Positions 29,480 through 38,290 of a stretch of DNA of 64,000 nucleotides are shown here, in pieces. Source of the stretch: Streptococcus plurextorum DSM 22810 (GTDB lineage Bacteria > Bacillota > Bacilli > Lactobacillales > Streptococcaceae). Position 1 is the first letter of the stretch, and every line of letters starts with the position of its first letter. Made by a program: the position numbers and the translations under genes. A model generated the notes under the pieces. That model did no database searches. It had not been told where the DNA came from and was given only the letters and a program-made list of their open reading frames with translations. Where the stretch lies: contig NZ_AUIO01000001.1 of the NCBI RefSeq assembly GCF_000423745.1, positions 124,001 through 188,000 of the forward strand. The letters are read 5' to 3'.

Positions 29480-29856
29480 TCTTCCAGAATCCAAAAAGAA
29501 AGTGCCAGAGCAATAAGGCTAGACCCTCAAATTGTAGCAATTTTAAAAACCAGGAAAAAATATAGCACCAAAGGTCCTCTCTTCAAAAATGAGGTCAAGG
29601 AGCCAAATCGTATTTCCCATGTTAATAAGAGCTCAATCGTGTTTGGAGAAAATCTCCAGACTTCAAACACATCACACCTCACGGCTTCAGACATACCCAC
29701 TGCTCACTTCTCTTTGAAGCTGGTGCCACAATTCAAGAAGCCCAGGAAAGATTAGGTCATGAGAACATCAAAACTACTATAGACATCTATGCCCATGTCA
29801 CTCAAAAAGCAAATAATGAAGTCGCTGATAAGTTCGCTTCCTACATTGGATTTTAA
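29480..29856 (+). pseudogene. Decayed tyrosine recombinase (phage/ICE integrase) C-terminal fragment
   Basis: From 29641 one frame reads FKHITPHGFRHTH, then CSLLFEAGATIQEAQERLGH and TTIDIYAHVTQ to a TAA at 29854-29856: the HxxR (HGFR), LGH and catalytic Tyr motifs of tyrosine recombinases. The preceding part (ARAIRLDPQIVAILKTRK... to about 29635) continues in the next frame, so there is a frameshift near 29640, and the N-terminal two-thirds is gone. It marks a former mobile element next to rpmA. Confidence 0.85.
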
Positions 29857-29873
29857 GCTATGGGTACCAAAAC

Positions 29874-29907
29874 AAAAAAACAGGCTTTCCGAAATTTCGG
29901 AAAGCCT
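29874..29907 (-). terminator. Second terminator downstream of rpmA
   Basis: AGGCTTTCCGAAATTTCGGAAAGCCT in parts: the 26-nt perfect palindrome at 29882-29907 is followed on the minus strand by a run of seven or more T's (plus A's 29874-29880). Confidence 0.88.
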
Positions 29908-29957
29908 ATTCTTTGCTACTTCTAGCTCAACTCTCTCTTTTATGTAAAGGAGAGTTG

Positions 29958-29982
29958 CTAAAAAGGTTCCCCGAACCTTTTT
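29958..29982 (-). terminator. Intrinsic terminator overlapping the rpmA stop
   Basis: On the minus strand AAAAAGGTTC-GGG-GAACCTTTTT starts within the stop codon region of rpmA. Together with the palindrome 75 bp further on, this gives tandem terminators. Confidence 0.85.
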
Positions 29983-30271
29983 ATTTAGCAACTGGGTAAA
30001 CAGATACTTGTTTTTTATCGCGACCTTTGCGTTCGAAGCGTACAACACCTTCAACTTTAGCGAAAAGTGTATCGTCTCCACCACGACCAACGTTAAGACC
30101 TGGATAGATGTGAGTACCGCGTTGACGGTAAAGAATTGAACCACCAGTTACAGTTTGACCATCAGCAGCTTTTGCTCCAAGACGTTTCGCTTGTGAGTCA
30201 CGACCATTGGAAGTTGAACCTCCACCTTTTTTGTGGGCGAACAGTTGCAAGTTTTCAAGATTTTTCAACAT
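29981..30271 (-). CDS. rpmA: 50S ribosomal protein L27
   Basis: The 96-aa protein reads ...[15 protein letters not shown], the L27 core that reaches the peptidyl-transferase centre. It is preceded by the Firmicutes extension [12 protein letters not shown], which must be cut by the Prp protease for L27 to work. It follows rplU by 35 bp, with no prp/ysxB gene between, unlike the usual rplU-prp-rpmA order. Confidence 0.97.
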   Translation of the reverse strand: MLKNLENLQLFAHKKGGGSTSNGRDSQAKRLGAKAADGQTVTGGSILYRQRGTHIYPGLNVGRGGDDTLFAKVEGVVRFERKGRDKKQVSVYPVAK

Positions 30272-30306
30272 AAGATTGTGTCCTTTCCTAGTAATGAGTC
30301 GCTAAC

Positions 30307-30621
30307 TTACGCGTTGATAGCGTTGATAACAACTTTTGTGTAAGGTTGACGGTGACCTTGTTTGCGGTGGCTACCTTTTTTAGGTTTGTATTTGAAAGTA
30401 ACAACTTTCTTTTGTTTACCTTGTTTTTCGATAGTTCCGACAACAGTAGCGCCTGAAATAACTGGCGTACCAACAACAGTTTTATCACCACCGACAAGAA
30501 CAACTTCGTTAAAAGTTACTTCTGAACCAGCTTCTGCATTGATTTTTTCAACGTAGATAGCTTGACCTACTTCAACTTTAACTTGTTTTCCACCAGTTTT
30601 GATGATTGCATATGTGCTCAT
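30307..30621 (-). CDS. rplU: 50S ribosomal protein L21
   Basis: The 104-aa protein ([20 protein letters not shown]) ends [20 protein letters not shown], diagnostic of L21. ATG 30621 follows TAGGAGGTGC. The longer in-frame reading upstream runs through the structured leader and is rejected. Confidence 0.98.
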   Translation of the reverse strand: MSTYAIIKTGGKQVKVEVGQAIYVEKINAEAGSEVTFNEVVLVGGDKTVVGTPVISGATVVGTIEKQGKQKKVVTFKYKPKKGSHRKQGHRQPYTKVVINAINA

Positions 30622-30624
30622 GAT

Positions 30625-30740
30625 GCACCTCCTATAAAGATTTTGTGAGGTTTTCCCTCTGTGAAGACTCGCCTTGTGCCGTGGGGCGAACCACTTAAAA
30701 CGGCAGTCGTGCGGTTGCACAGGATGTGCATTTAGTCAAC
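30625..30740 (-). ncRNA. Ribosomal protein L21 leader (probable autoregulatory RNA)
   Basis: The roughly 120-nt transcribed leader of rplU contains nested complementary segments (TGCACATCCTGTGCA; CCGCACGACTGCCG; GGGCGAACC) and lies exactly where Firmicutes carry the L21 leader structure that binds L21. Match to the covariance model was not computed. Confidence 0.6.
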
Positions 30741-30746
30741 ATTCTT

Positions 30747-30780
30747 ATTATACCAAAAACACCTGCCATTGCAAGTGTTT
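30747..30780 (-). promoter_or_regulatory. rplU promoter overlapping the brnQ terminator
   Basis: The minus strand carries TTGCAA (30774-30769), a 16-bp spacer and TATAAT (30752-30747). The same bases form a hairpin, AAACACTTGC-AATG-GCAGGTGTTT followed by TTTTT, that terminates brnQ. The -35 box is therefore inside the upstream gene's terminator. Confidence 0.75.
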
Positions 30781-30801
30781 TGTGTTATTTATCGTAGATT
30801 T

Positions 30802-32127
30802 TTACATCTCAAAAGCTTCGCTGACTTGCTTGTTGGGCAAGAAGACTGATAGGGCGATACCAACCACGGCTGGCAAGAGCCAGGTTAGGGATTGTTGGGA
30901 CAATGGCAGAGCTGCAAAGAAAGCCTTTACTGGCTCCAAGCCCAGCTGACCCGCCACTACTTCCACGAGGGACAAGACTGTCACCACACCTACTGTCAGC
31001 TGCATACCATAGACAGAAAGTGGGACAAATTTATTGACCACAATAATCATGACCAAGCAAATGGTAATCGGGTAAAGGACCAAGAGCACTGGAATAGAAA
31101 AGGCAATAATCTTGCTCAAACCAAGATTGGCAATCCCAAAACCAATCAAGGTAAAAATGGTCGCATAGACTTTATAAGAGAATTGCGGGAAACGGTTATT
31201 GAAGAATTGCCCCGTCGATACAATCAATCCAACTGTCGTTGTGAAACAGGTCACCGTTACCATCAGGGCCAAGAAAAGCTGAGCGGACGGACCAAAAATT
31301 GCCTGGGTCGCTGCTGACAAAACGTAAACACCTTTATGTGTATCTGAAGCCAAGACATCAGCTGGAACTGGGAAATGATTGCCCAGAAAGGCCAAGCCCA
31401 CATACAAGGCACTGAAAGCCAGGGCAACGACAAGACCAACCGCCCAAATGGTTGAAATATATTCTTTCTTAGAAGAAAAGCCCAGCTGTTTCAAGGTCGT
31501 CACTGCCACCACGCTGAAAGCAACAGAAGCCAAAGCATCCAAGGTATTGTAGCCTTCGATAAAACCTGTACCAAAAGCCTGACTAGCTGAGTAGGCCTCA
31601 GAAGCTGCCAAAGGCGTTGTTTGACCATATTTTGCAATTCCCATAACTACCAAAATGACGATTAAAATGGCAAAAACAGGGGTCAAAATCCGACCAATAC
31701 GATCCAAAATCTTAGAAGGATTGAGGGAAATCAAGTAAGCAGCCAGAAAATACAAGGCTGTAAAGCCAAACAACCAAAGCTGTGTGCTCTGCCCTTCTAC
31801 CAAGGGAGCAATCCCCATATCAAAAGCTGTCGTCGCTGTACGTGGAATGGCAAAGAAAGGACCGATTGCCAAGTACAAGGCTACCAGATAGACCGTCGCA
31901 AAAAGAGGCGAAATCTTCCGTGAAATCTCATGGATATAGCCCTTGGGATTAAGCGTCCCCACAATCAAGGCAAGGACTGCAATACCAACACCCGAAACGA
32001 CAAATCCTAAAATAGCAGGCCAGAAATTCTCACCTGATAGTACACCCAGTGCAGGCGGAAAAATCAAATTCCCCGCACCAAAAAACATTCCGAACAGGAG
32101 TAAACCTGTCAGTGCTCCTTTTTTCAT
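30802..32127 (-). CDS. brnQ: Branched-chain amino-acid transporter BrnQ
   Basis: The 441-aa protein has about twelve membrane helices and the LIVCS-family N-terminus GMFFGAGNLIFPPALG. It imports leucine, isoleucine and valine with a cation. AAGGAG precedes the ATG. It is monocistronic, bounded by the hairpin at 30757-30780. No T-box or clear CodY box was seen in the 78-bp upstream gap. Confidence 0.95.
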   Translation of the reverse strand: MKKGALTGLLLFGMFFGAGNLIFPPALGVLSGENFWPAILGFVVSGVGIAVLALIVGTLNPKGYIHEISRKISPLFATVYLVALYLAIGPFFAIPRTATTAFDMGIAPLVEGQSTQLWLFGFTALYFLAAYLISLNPSKILDRIGRILTPVFAILIVILVVMGIAKYGQTTPLAASEAYSASQAFGTGFIEGYNTLDALASVAFSVVAVTTLKQLGFSSKKEYISTIWAVGLVVALAFSALYVGLAFLGNHFPVPADVLASDTHKGVYVLSAATQAIFGPSAQLFLALMVTVTCFTTTVGLIVSTGQFFNNRFPQFSYKVYATIFTLIGFGIANLGLSKIIAFSIPVLLVLYPITICLVMIIVVNKFVPLSVYGMQLTVGVVTVLSLVEVVAGQLGLEPVKAFFAALPLSQQSLTWLLPAVVGIALSVFLPNKQVSEAFEM

Positions 32128-32205
32128 AAAAACTCCTTATCATATTTATAATATTACTGTTACTCATCCATAAATTCATTACGTAATCTTTGCAAAATAA
32201 CTAGA

Positions 32206-32808
32206 CTACTTCGTCACTATCCCATAAATGTAGATAATCTTATTATTTTCATTGACTCCCACCAATGCTGGATAGGTTTTGCCTTCCAAAGACCGATAGA
32301 AATGGGCCATGGTTTTGGTGCTATTACTAACATTCATCCTTTGATGAACTCCAGAAACATTAGCAGAGAGTACTACTTTAGAGTAATGGCGCCCAATCCT
32401 TCCAACTCTAGTCTCTTCTACTGTCACCATAGCTACAGTTCTTGTCAACTCCTGAGAGGTAAAATAGTGATATTGCGTCAGCCCATTCACCACGCGGTAG
32501 CCAAGGAGGTAAACAATCGTCCAAACTATAAAGATCAGATTAAGGGAAACAGACAACCAAAATCGCAGAAGTCCCTTAGACGCCACAAGTCTCTGATGAG
32601 TGTCAAAGCAAAACCTACGCCAACCACCTGATTCTTTCACAGTCTTCAGCAAATCACGAGTGACATAGATAAACACCGCAAGACAGACAAGAAAATTGAT
32701 CACGATTCCCAATGCATAGAGCCAGCTTAAATGGTTTCCCAAAATAACATTTGTCATCTCACCGTCCCAATTCAGGGAATAGATAAGGCCATTTAAAAAG
32801 TCATCCAT
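32206..32808 (-). CDS. Membrane protein of unknown function
   Basis: A 200-aa protein with helices at about residues 27-50 and 80-104, a cytoplasmic basic loop between, and a C-terminal extracytoplasmic beta-rich part (about 110-200, ending NKIIYIYGIVTK). No family is recognised. It begins 2 nt after the thiI stop, with GAGGA 12 nt upstream, so it is the last member of the desulfurase-GT2-thiI operon. Confidence 0.65.
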   Translation of the reverse strand: MDDFLNGLIYSLNWDGEMTNVILGNHLSWLYALGIVINFLVCLAVFIYVTRDLLKTVKESGGWRRFCFDTHQRLVASKGLLRFWLSVSLNLIFIVWTIVYLLGYRVVNGLTQYHYFTSQELTRTVAMVTVEETRVGRIGRHYSKVVLSANVSGVHQRMNVSNSTKTMAHFYRSLEGKTYPALVGVNENNKIIYIYGIVTK

Positions 32809-32810
32809 GC

Positions 32811-34034
32811 TTATAGCAGATCCTCAATCAGACTATCGACTTCATCTTTAACATCTTCTTTTGGGGTGATTTCGGTAACGATAATACCTGCAACAGCCTT
32901 CTCCACCAGAGCCTCAACAGCCATTCGGCTTTCATACTGCTCTGCATTTTTTATCTTAGGATTGGTCTTTGGACGGTCTGGTGCAAAAATAGTACAGCAA
33001 TCTTCAAAGGGTTGAATCGAGATATCAAATGTATCTATTTCTTGCGCAATATCAATAATTTCTAACTTATCCATGGTCACAACAGGACGGATAATTGGAG
33101 TATTGGTCACTGCGTTAATCGCTTGCATGGACTCAAGAGTCTGACTAGCCACCTGTCCAAGACTTTCACCGTTTACAATGACAAGACCTCGACGTTCCTC
33201 ACGGATACGATCTGTTATTCGCATCATAAAACGACGGGTCAAGGTCATCAAGTAAGCCTCAGGAGCTTTTGCCTTGATTTCTTCTTGAATCTCTGTAAAC
33301 GGCACTTCGATAAATTGGATATTGCCTCCAAATTTAGTCAACTGACGCGTTAAGTCATGAGCCTTTTTGAGAGCTCCTGGACTAGTGTAAGGCGGACTAG
33401 CAAAGTGAACGGCTTCAATTTCCATGCCACGTTTAAGAGCCAGGTAGCCTGCCACTGGCGAGTCAATACCACCAGATAACATCAACATGCCCTTACCTGA
33501 AGTCCCTACTGGAAGTCCGCCTGCTCCTTTAATTTCTTCATAGGAAATATAAGCAGCCTCGTCACGAATTTCAACTTTGAGGTTGATATCAGGCTTTTTC
33601 ATTTGAGCTTTTATGGCTGGCAATGCTCTGAAAACAGCATCACCAAGAGTGTGGTTGAGCTCTGTACTGTCAAGTTCAAAGGAATGATCCGCACGCTTAC
33701 TGGTTATTTTAAAAGTGATACCGTCACGATACAGGCCTGTCATGATGGCTTGGACGGCTTTTTCTAATACAGCCACATCCTTTTCTAAACGATAAACGGG
33801 ATTAAACGCTTGGATTCCAAAAATCTGCTTGAGGCTCTCTGCGACAGGTTCATAAGCCTGCCCATTTAAAAAAATGTGGCAACGATCACGATCCGCTGTA
33901 ACCGTAACCGTTGGATAAATAGACAAGACATCTTGAATATTTCGCTTCAATTTGTTGATAAAGCGCATGCGATTTTTGCCTTTGGTGGATAGCTCACCAT
34001 AGCGAACCATAATTTCTGAATAGTGTAATGTCAT
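32811..34034 (-). CDS. thiI: tRNA 4-thiouridine synthase ThiI
   Basis: The 407-aa enzyme has an N-terminal ferredoxin-like and THUMP region and a PP-loop AANH domain with [14 protein letters not shown]. It lacks the C-terminal rhodanese domain of E. coli ThiI, as usual in Firmicutes, and so takes sulfur from the cysteine desulfurase encoded two genes upstream. Function: s4U8 in tRNA and possibly thiazole synthesis. Confidence 0.95.
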   Translation of the reverse strand: MTLHYSEIMVRYGELSTKGKNRMRFINKLKRNIQDVLSIYPTVTVTADRDRCHIFLNGQAYEPVAESLKQIFGIQAFNPVYRLEKDVAVLEKAVQAIMTGLYRDGITFKITSKRADHSFELDSTELNHTLGDAVFRALPAIKAQMKKPDINLKVEIRDEAAYISYEEIKGAGGLPVGTSGKGMLMLSGGIDSPVAGYLALKRGMEIEAVHFASPPYTSPGALKKAHDLTRQLTKFGGNIQFIEVPFTEIQEEIKAKAPEAYLMTLTRRFMMRITDRIREERRGLVIVNGESLGQVASQTLESMQAINAVTNTPIIRPVVTMDKLEIIDIAQEIDTFDISIQPFEDCCTIFAPDRPKTNPKIKNAEQYESRMAVEALVEKAVAGIIVTEITPKEDVKDEVDSLIEDLL

Positions 34035-34056
34035 AATACTTCTTTCTTTATTTGGA

Positions 34057-34932
34057 TTACTCTGTCTTTAGCAAGTCTAGCTTTTGTTTAATATTGCGAT
34101 AAGCATCGCTATTGCCCGTTTCGAGATAAAATGCCAGATGACGTTCCAAGCGCCAACGGTAGGCTCTCAGTTCATTGCTGATATCCATTCCCAAAAGGCT
34201 GAGCATGGCTATCCTCTCTTCAATACTTCTTAAGGGAAAAATAGCTGTCACATCCACAGTACCTGTCACACTTGAAGCTAATTTACGATGAACATAGGTA
34301 GCCTTATTCATATAAACCAAAGCCTTTGCCTTAAGATAAATCTTCCAAGTGGTAAAATCATCCTCAACTTTTTCCAAGGTAGGATAGAGGATATTTTCAA
34401 AGAGGTGGCTTTTATAAAGTTTCCCCCAAGGAACGGTAAAACATTGGCTGATTTGAAATCGTGAATGGTACTGCTGCTGAAACCACTGATCAGGGGTCAT
34501 GATGTCTTCATAATAATCTTTGGCATGAACAGCAATTTTAAAAACGCCTCTTTCGTTATCAAACTCTGAGAAATTCGAGATAGCAATATCGGCTCCAGTC
34601 TCAACCAGCTTGCGATAAAGGTCTTCAATGTGTGTCGGATCTATCCAATCATCATGGTCGATAAACAGAACATAAGCTCCCATCACCTCTGCTAGAGCTG
34701 CATTGCGACTAGATCCAACACCACCATTCTCCTTTCGAAACACGCGCACACGGCGATCTTTTGAAGCAAAAGCGGAACAGATATCTGGGGTTTGGTCGGT
34801 TGAGCCATCATCCATCAAAATAATATCGAGATTTTGATAGGTCTGGTTCAAGACACTCGTCACACACTGTTCAAGGAACTTTTCATCATTGTAAATAGGG
34901 ATAATAACACTAATTAACTCGTCTTGTCTCAT
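34057..34932 (-). CDS. Family 2 glycosyltransferase
   Basis: The 291-aa GT-A enzyme begins [18 protein letters not shown], with [14 protein letters not shown] and the metal-binding [10 protein letters not shown]. It probably adds a sugar to a surface polysaccharide or lipid; no other glycan gene is nearby. It sits between cysteine desulfurase and thiI, overlapping the former by 4 nt, which looks like an insertion into a sulfur-transfer operon. Confidence 0.85.
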   Translation of the reverse strand: MRQDELISVIIPIYNDEKFLEQCVTSVLNQTYQNLDIILMDDGSTDQTPDICSAFASKDRRVRVFRKENGGVGSSRNAALAEVMGAYVLFIDHDDWIDPTHIEDLYRKLVETGADIAISNFSEFDNERGVFKIAVHAKDYYEDIMTPDQWFQQQYHSRFQISQCFTVPWGKLYKSHLFENILYPTLEKVEDDFTTWKIYLKAKALVYMNKATYVHRKLASSVTGTVDVTAIFPLRSIEERIAMLSLLGMDISNELRAYRWRLERHLAFYLETGNSDAYRNIKQKLDLLKTE

Positions 34933-36074
34933 GAGCGTACCTTCTGAGTGTTTTTGTAGATTTGTCTAAAAATCGTCAAAAATTGTTCTACCTGTCCCAT
35001 GTCATTTTCCCCGTCAAGACTGATGCGAACAGCCGTCTGAGCCGCTTTACTTGGCACCCCCATTGCAATGAGAGTCCCAGCAGGCTTACCCGCCTTTGAC
35101 GAACAAGCAGAGGTGGTTGAAATATAGATATCATGGTCTTCAAAAGCATGAACCACAACTTCGCCACGAACGCCTTTAATGCCAAAAGTCAAGATATGGG
35201 GTGCAAACCCCTCTTGCCCTGAAAAAACTGTAATGTCCTCATGGTTCAATAATTCCTCACGTAGAATGTCTTTCATTCTCGCGATATAGACCAAAGATTG
35301 CTCTGACCTATCCATCGTCAAACGTAATGCCTTTGCCATAGCAGCTATGGCTGCTACATTTTCTGTCGTGGAACGTAAATCCTTTTCTTGACCTCCACCA
35401 GTCAAAAGTGGCGTTATTTTCTTACCAGATTTTTTATAAAGGAAGCCAACACCACGGACAGCATGGAACTTATGACCTGAAAAAGAAGCAAAATCTACGC
35501 GATCCGTTAAATAATCAGCTGTTGGAATCTTACCAATAGCCTGAACCGCATCAACATGAAATGAAATACTTGGTCTATCTCTTAGAAGATCAGAAATTGC
35601 TTTAATGGGCTGAATTGATCCGATTTCGTTATTGACCGCCATGACGGACACTAAAATGGTATCTGGTCTTAAGAGTGCTGATAGGGCGTCAATATCAATA
35701 AAACCTTGCCCATCAACTGGAGCGTAAGATACTTCAAATCCTTGACTGCTCAGCCATTTAGCCGCGGCTTTAACTGCTGGATGCTCAATATCTGACACAA
35801 TGATATGCTTGCCAAAAGGAGCTTTTTCAAAAGCAATTCCCTTGATTGCCCAGTTGTCACTTTCAGTACCACCCGAAGTAAAGAAAATTTCCTCCTCTGA
35901 CCGACCAAGAAGCTCCGCGATCTGCTTTCGGGATGCTGCAAGGATACGTGAGGCCTGGCTACCCAGATTATGCAAACTAGAAGGGTTACCAAAAATCTTA
36001 CTAGCTACTTCTTGATAAGTGTGTAAAGCTTCTGGATAGGGGCGTGTCGTTGCTGCATTATCAAAATAAATCAT
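34929..36074 (-). CDS. Cysteine desulfurase (NifS/IscS type)
   Basis: The 381-aa PLP enzyme has SFSGHKFHAVRGVGF (PLP-binding Lys), HVDAVQAIG and the sulfur-accepting Cys in STTSACSSKAGK. It supplies persulfide to ThiI in the same operon. GGAG is 7 nt before the ATG, and an extended -10 (TGGTATAAT) lies about 30 nt upstream. Confidence 0.94.
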   Translation of the reverse strand: MIYFDNAATTRPYPEALHTYQEVASKIFGNPSSLHNLGSQASRILAASRKQIAELLGRSEEEIFFTSGGTESDNWAIKGIAFEKAPFGKHIIVSDIEHPAVKAAAKWLSSQGFEVSYAPVDGQGFIDIDALSALLRPDTILVSVMAVNNEIGSIQPIKAISDLLRDRPSISFHVDAVQAIGKIPTADYLTDRVDFASFSGHKFHAVRGVGFLYKKSGKKITPLLTGGGQEKDLRSTTENVAAIAAMAKALRLTMDRSEQSLVYIARMKDILREELLNHEDITVFSGQEGFAPHILTFGIKGVRGEVVVHAFEDHDIYISTTSACSSKAGKPAGTLIAMGVPSKAAQTAVRISLDGENDMGQVEQFLTIFRQIYKNTQKVRS

Positions 36075-36145
36075 CAGTCTTCTCCGTTAATTCAATCCTT
36101 ATCATTATACCATAAAATACTCCTATTTTCGGAGCGAAAAGAAGC

Positions 36146-36168
36146 AAAAAAAGACGCCCTTGCGTCTT
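36146..36168 (-). terminator. Intrinsic terminator upstream of the desulfurase operon
   Basis: On the minus strand AAGACGC-AAGG-GCGTCTT is followed by a T-run. It stops ABC exporter transcripts just before the desulfurase promoter. A related weaker hairpin occurs at 36337-36354. Confidence 0.82.
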
Positions 36169-36172
36169 ATCG

Positions 36173-36547
36173 ATTGAAGAAAAAGTCTGGACGTTTTTCT
36201 TTAGTCTTTTTTCTTTATAGTGAAAATCAAAAACTCCTAGAAACGTTGAAATATCAGTGGTTCTCTGATTTTTATATTTTGTAATTCTATCAAAAACTGT
36301 TCTAGTTTTATGTTTTTAGGGGTTTGTCTACGTTCTAAGACACCCTAGCGTCTTCAATTGGCTTTGAGTCCCAACAAAAAATCTATAGCTACATCACCGA
36401 ATGCGGTTATCATCCGTTAAAAGAAAGTGGCTTCTGGAAAAGGAGTGCCTGATTGAGCTACCTTTTGCCATTGGCATTGCAGCCTTTCTTTGATTTCACA
36501 ATAATCTACCAAGGTCCTGTTCACCCTATTCCGATGACTTCGTAATC
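36173..36547. repeat. Non-coding gap with nested imperfect inverted repeats
   Basis: No gene is seen. ATTGAAGA (36173-36180) and TCTTCAAT (36351-36358) bracket a degenerate pair CAAAAACTCCTAGAAAC / GTTTTTAGGGGTTTG, giving about 185 bp of nested inverted repeat, MITE-like in form. The rest (36360-36547) shows nothing recognisable. Confidence 0.4.
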
Positions 36548-38290
36548 TTAGACTTTCTGTTGAATCTTATGCATCTCGGCATAGCGACCACCAAGTTCCA
36601 GTAGGTCTGCATGTTTGCCTTGTTCAACAATTTGTCCGGCATCTAACACTAAAATGTGATCTGCATTCTGAATCGTAGAAAGCCTATGAGCGATGATAAA
36701 AGTGGTACGCCCTTCTTTAACGACCTCCATAGCTCTTTGAATTGTTTCTTCTGTCTCAGTATCAATATGGGATGTCGCTTCATCTAAAATCAGAATTTTA
36801 GGGTTCATTATTAAGGTTCTTGCAAAGGCAATTAACTGACGCTCCCCAGATGACAAGGCTGCGCCTCTATCCACTACAGGCTCATAAATCCCTTTTTCAA
36901 GCCGTGCCACCAAGTCTAAAGCCCCAACTTTTTTTAGACTAGCCATGATATCATCTTCAGAAAAATCCTGATTCTCCATCGTGACATTGCTTGCAATCGT
37001 TCCTGTAAACAAATAGGGATCTTGAAGAACAATTCCCATATGAGACCGTAGACTCTCACGAGAGTAGTTCCGAATATCCTGACCGTCAATTAAGACACGC
37101 CCTTTTTGAGGATCGTAAAACCGATAGAGCAGATTCATAATCGACGATTTTCCTGACCCCGTATGCCCCACCAGAGCAATCGTCTCACCGGCCTTAGCTT
37201 TAATAGTAATGTCTCTTAACACCAGCTTGTCTTCTTCATAGGCAAAACTAACCTGGTCAAAAACCACATCTCCCTTCCTGACCACTAGCTGCGCTTGACT
37301 ATCAACTTCCTCTTCTTCATTTAAGAGTTCAAAAACACGTGCCCCCGTTTCCAATGACCGTTGGATATTAGGAAATTGTCTCACCAACATTCCCATCAAT
37401 TCAAATAAGCTTGTGATGTAATTGATGTAGACAAATAATCGTCCTGGCGATAGATTTGTTTGATTACCTAAAAATTGATAACCCACAAGGGTCAAGACTC
37501 CTGAAATCACTAAATACTTAGCTGATTCTGTCAGAGTCCAAGAGGCTGTGGCATTGACCAAATGCATACGGCTATCTGCTTCTAGTAGCTTACTTGACGT
37601 TTCATCAAATTCTGCTAAGACGCGCTCCTCCTGCTGATAAAGCTGAATAAGACTGGCACCAGCCATGGTTTCATTAACCTGAGTATTCACCTCACTCCTA
37701 GCCTCATAATAGTCTTTCATGGGCTTATCTGTTGCTCGACGGTAGAGAACTTGCAAGCCATAAAAGAGGGGTAACAATATCAGCATATAGAGTCCTATCA
37801 ACCAATCAATGCTCAATAAAATCGCATAAATGGCAAAAACCTTAATCAGATTAACAGCCAACATCGTCAATAGATTATTATAAAATTGTGTGCGTAGCGT
37901 TTCGGTATCATTGATAATTCGTGTCGCAATTTTTCCAGCAGGCTTATCATCAAAATAGGAAATAGGCAGACCTTGCATCTTATCAAAAGCCTGATGTCGC
38001 AAATGTGCAGTGATTAAAAAGGAACAGCGATTAAACACATAACGCATGCTGTAAAAGAGAAAGAGACTAGCTATGGTTAGCCCGACATACAGGGTGAGTT
38101 GCTCATTAAAAAGCCTACGGTCAATTTGTCTTCCTTTGTCTAGAGCTGTCAAACTGCTGTCAATAACCTTTTGTAAGACCAAAGGGGTAATCTGACTAAG
38201 TCCTGTAGCCAATCCTAAAAGCACAACTCCTAGAGTAAAGCGTCCCTTAACCACCTTTATCTGCTTAAGCAAGTCTTTCATCAGTTTCAT
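36548..38290 (-). CDS. Heterodimeric ABC multidrug exporter subunit (canonical Walker B; LmrD/BmrD/PatB-like)
   Basis: The 580-aa half-transporter has six membrane helices, Walker A GHTGSGKSS, Walker B ILILDEATSHID with the catalytic Glu, and H-loop IIAHRLS; its signature is degenerate (LSSGERQL). ATG 38290 lies inside the 3' end of the partner gene (26-nt overlap) after GAGGAGG. With the upstream subunit it forms a BmrCD/LmrCD/PatAB-like drug efflux pump. Confidence 0.9.
   Translation of the reverse strand: MKLMKDLLKQIKVVKGRFTLGVVLLGLATGLSQITPLVLQKVIDSSLTALDKGRQIDRRLFNEQLTLYVGLTIASLFLFYSMRYVFNRCSFLITAHLRHQAFDKMQGLPISYFDDKPAGKIATRIINDTETLRTQFYNNLLTMLAVNLIKVFAIYAILLSIDWLIGLYMLILLPLFYGLQVLYRRATDKPMKDYYEARSEVNTQVNETMAGASLIQLYQQEERVLAEFDETSSKLLEADSRMHLVNATASWTLTESAKYLVISGVLTLVGYQFLGNQTNLSPGRLFVYINYITSLFELMGMLVRQFPNIQRSLETGARVFELLNEEEEVDSQAQLVVRKGDVVFDQVSFAYEEDKLVLRDITIKAKAGETIALVGHTGSGKSSIMNLLYRFYDPQKGRVLIDGQDIRNYSRESLRSHMGIVLQDPYLFTGTIASNVTMENQDFSEDDIMASLKKVGALDLVARLEKGIYEPVVDRGAALSSGERQLIAFARTLIMNPKILILDEATSHIDTETEETIQRAMEVVKEGRTTFIIAHRLSTIQNADHILVLDAGQIVEQGKHADLLELGGRYAEMHKIQQKV

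Noticed and set aside
29752..30144. 130-codon minus-strand frame over rpmA and the integrase remnant
   Set aside because: It is out of frame with rpmA and antisense to the integrase motifs; no start signals.
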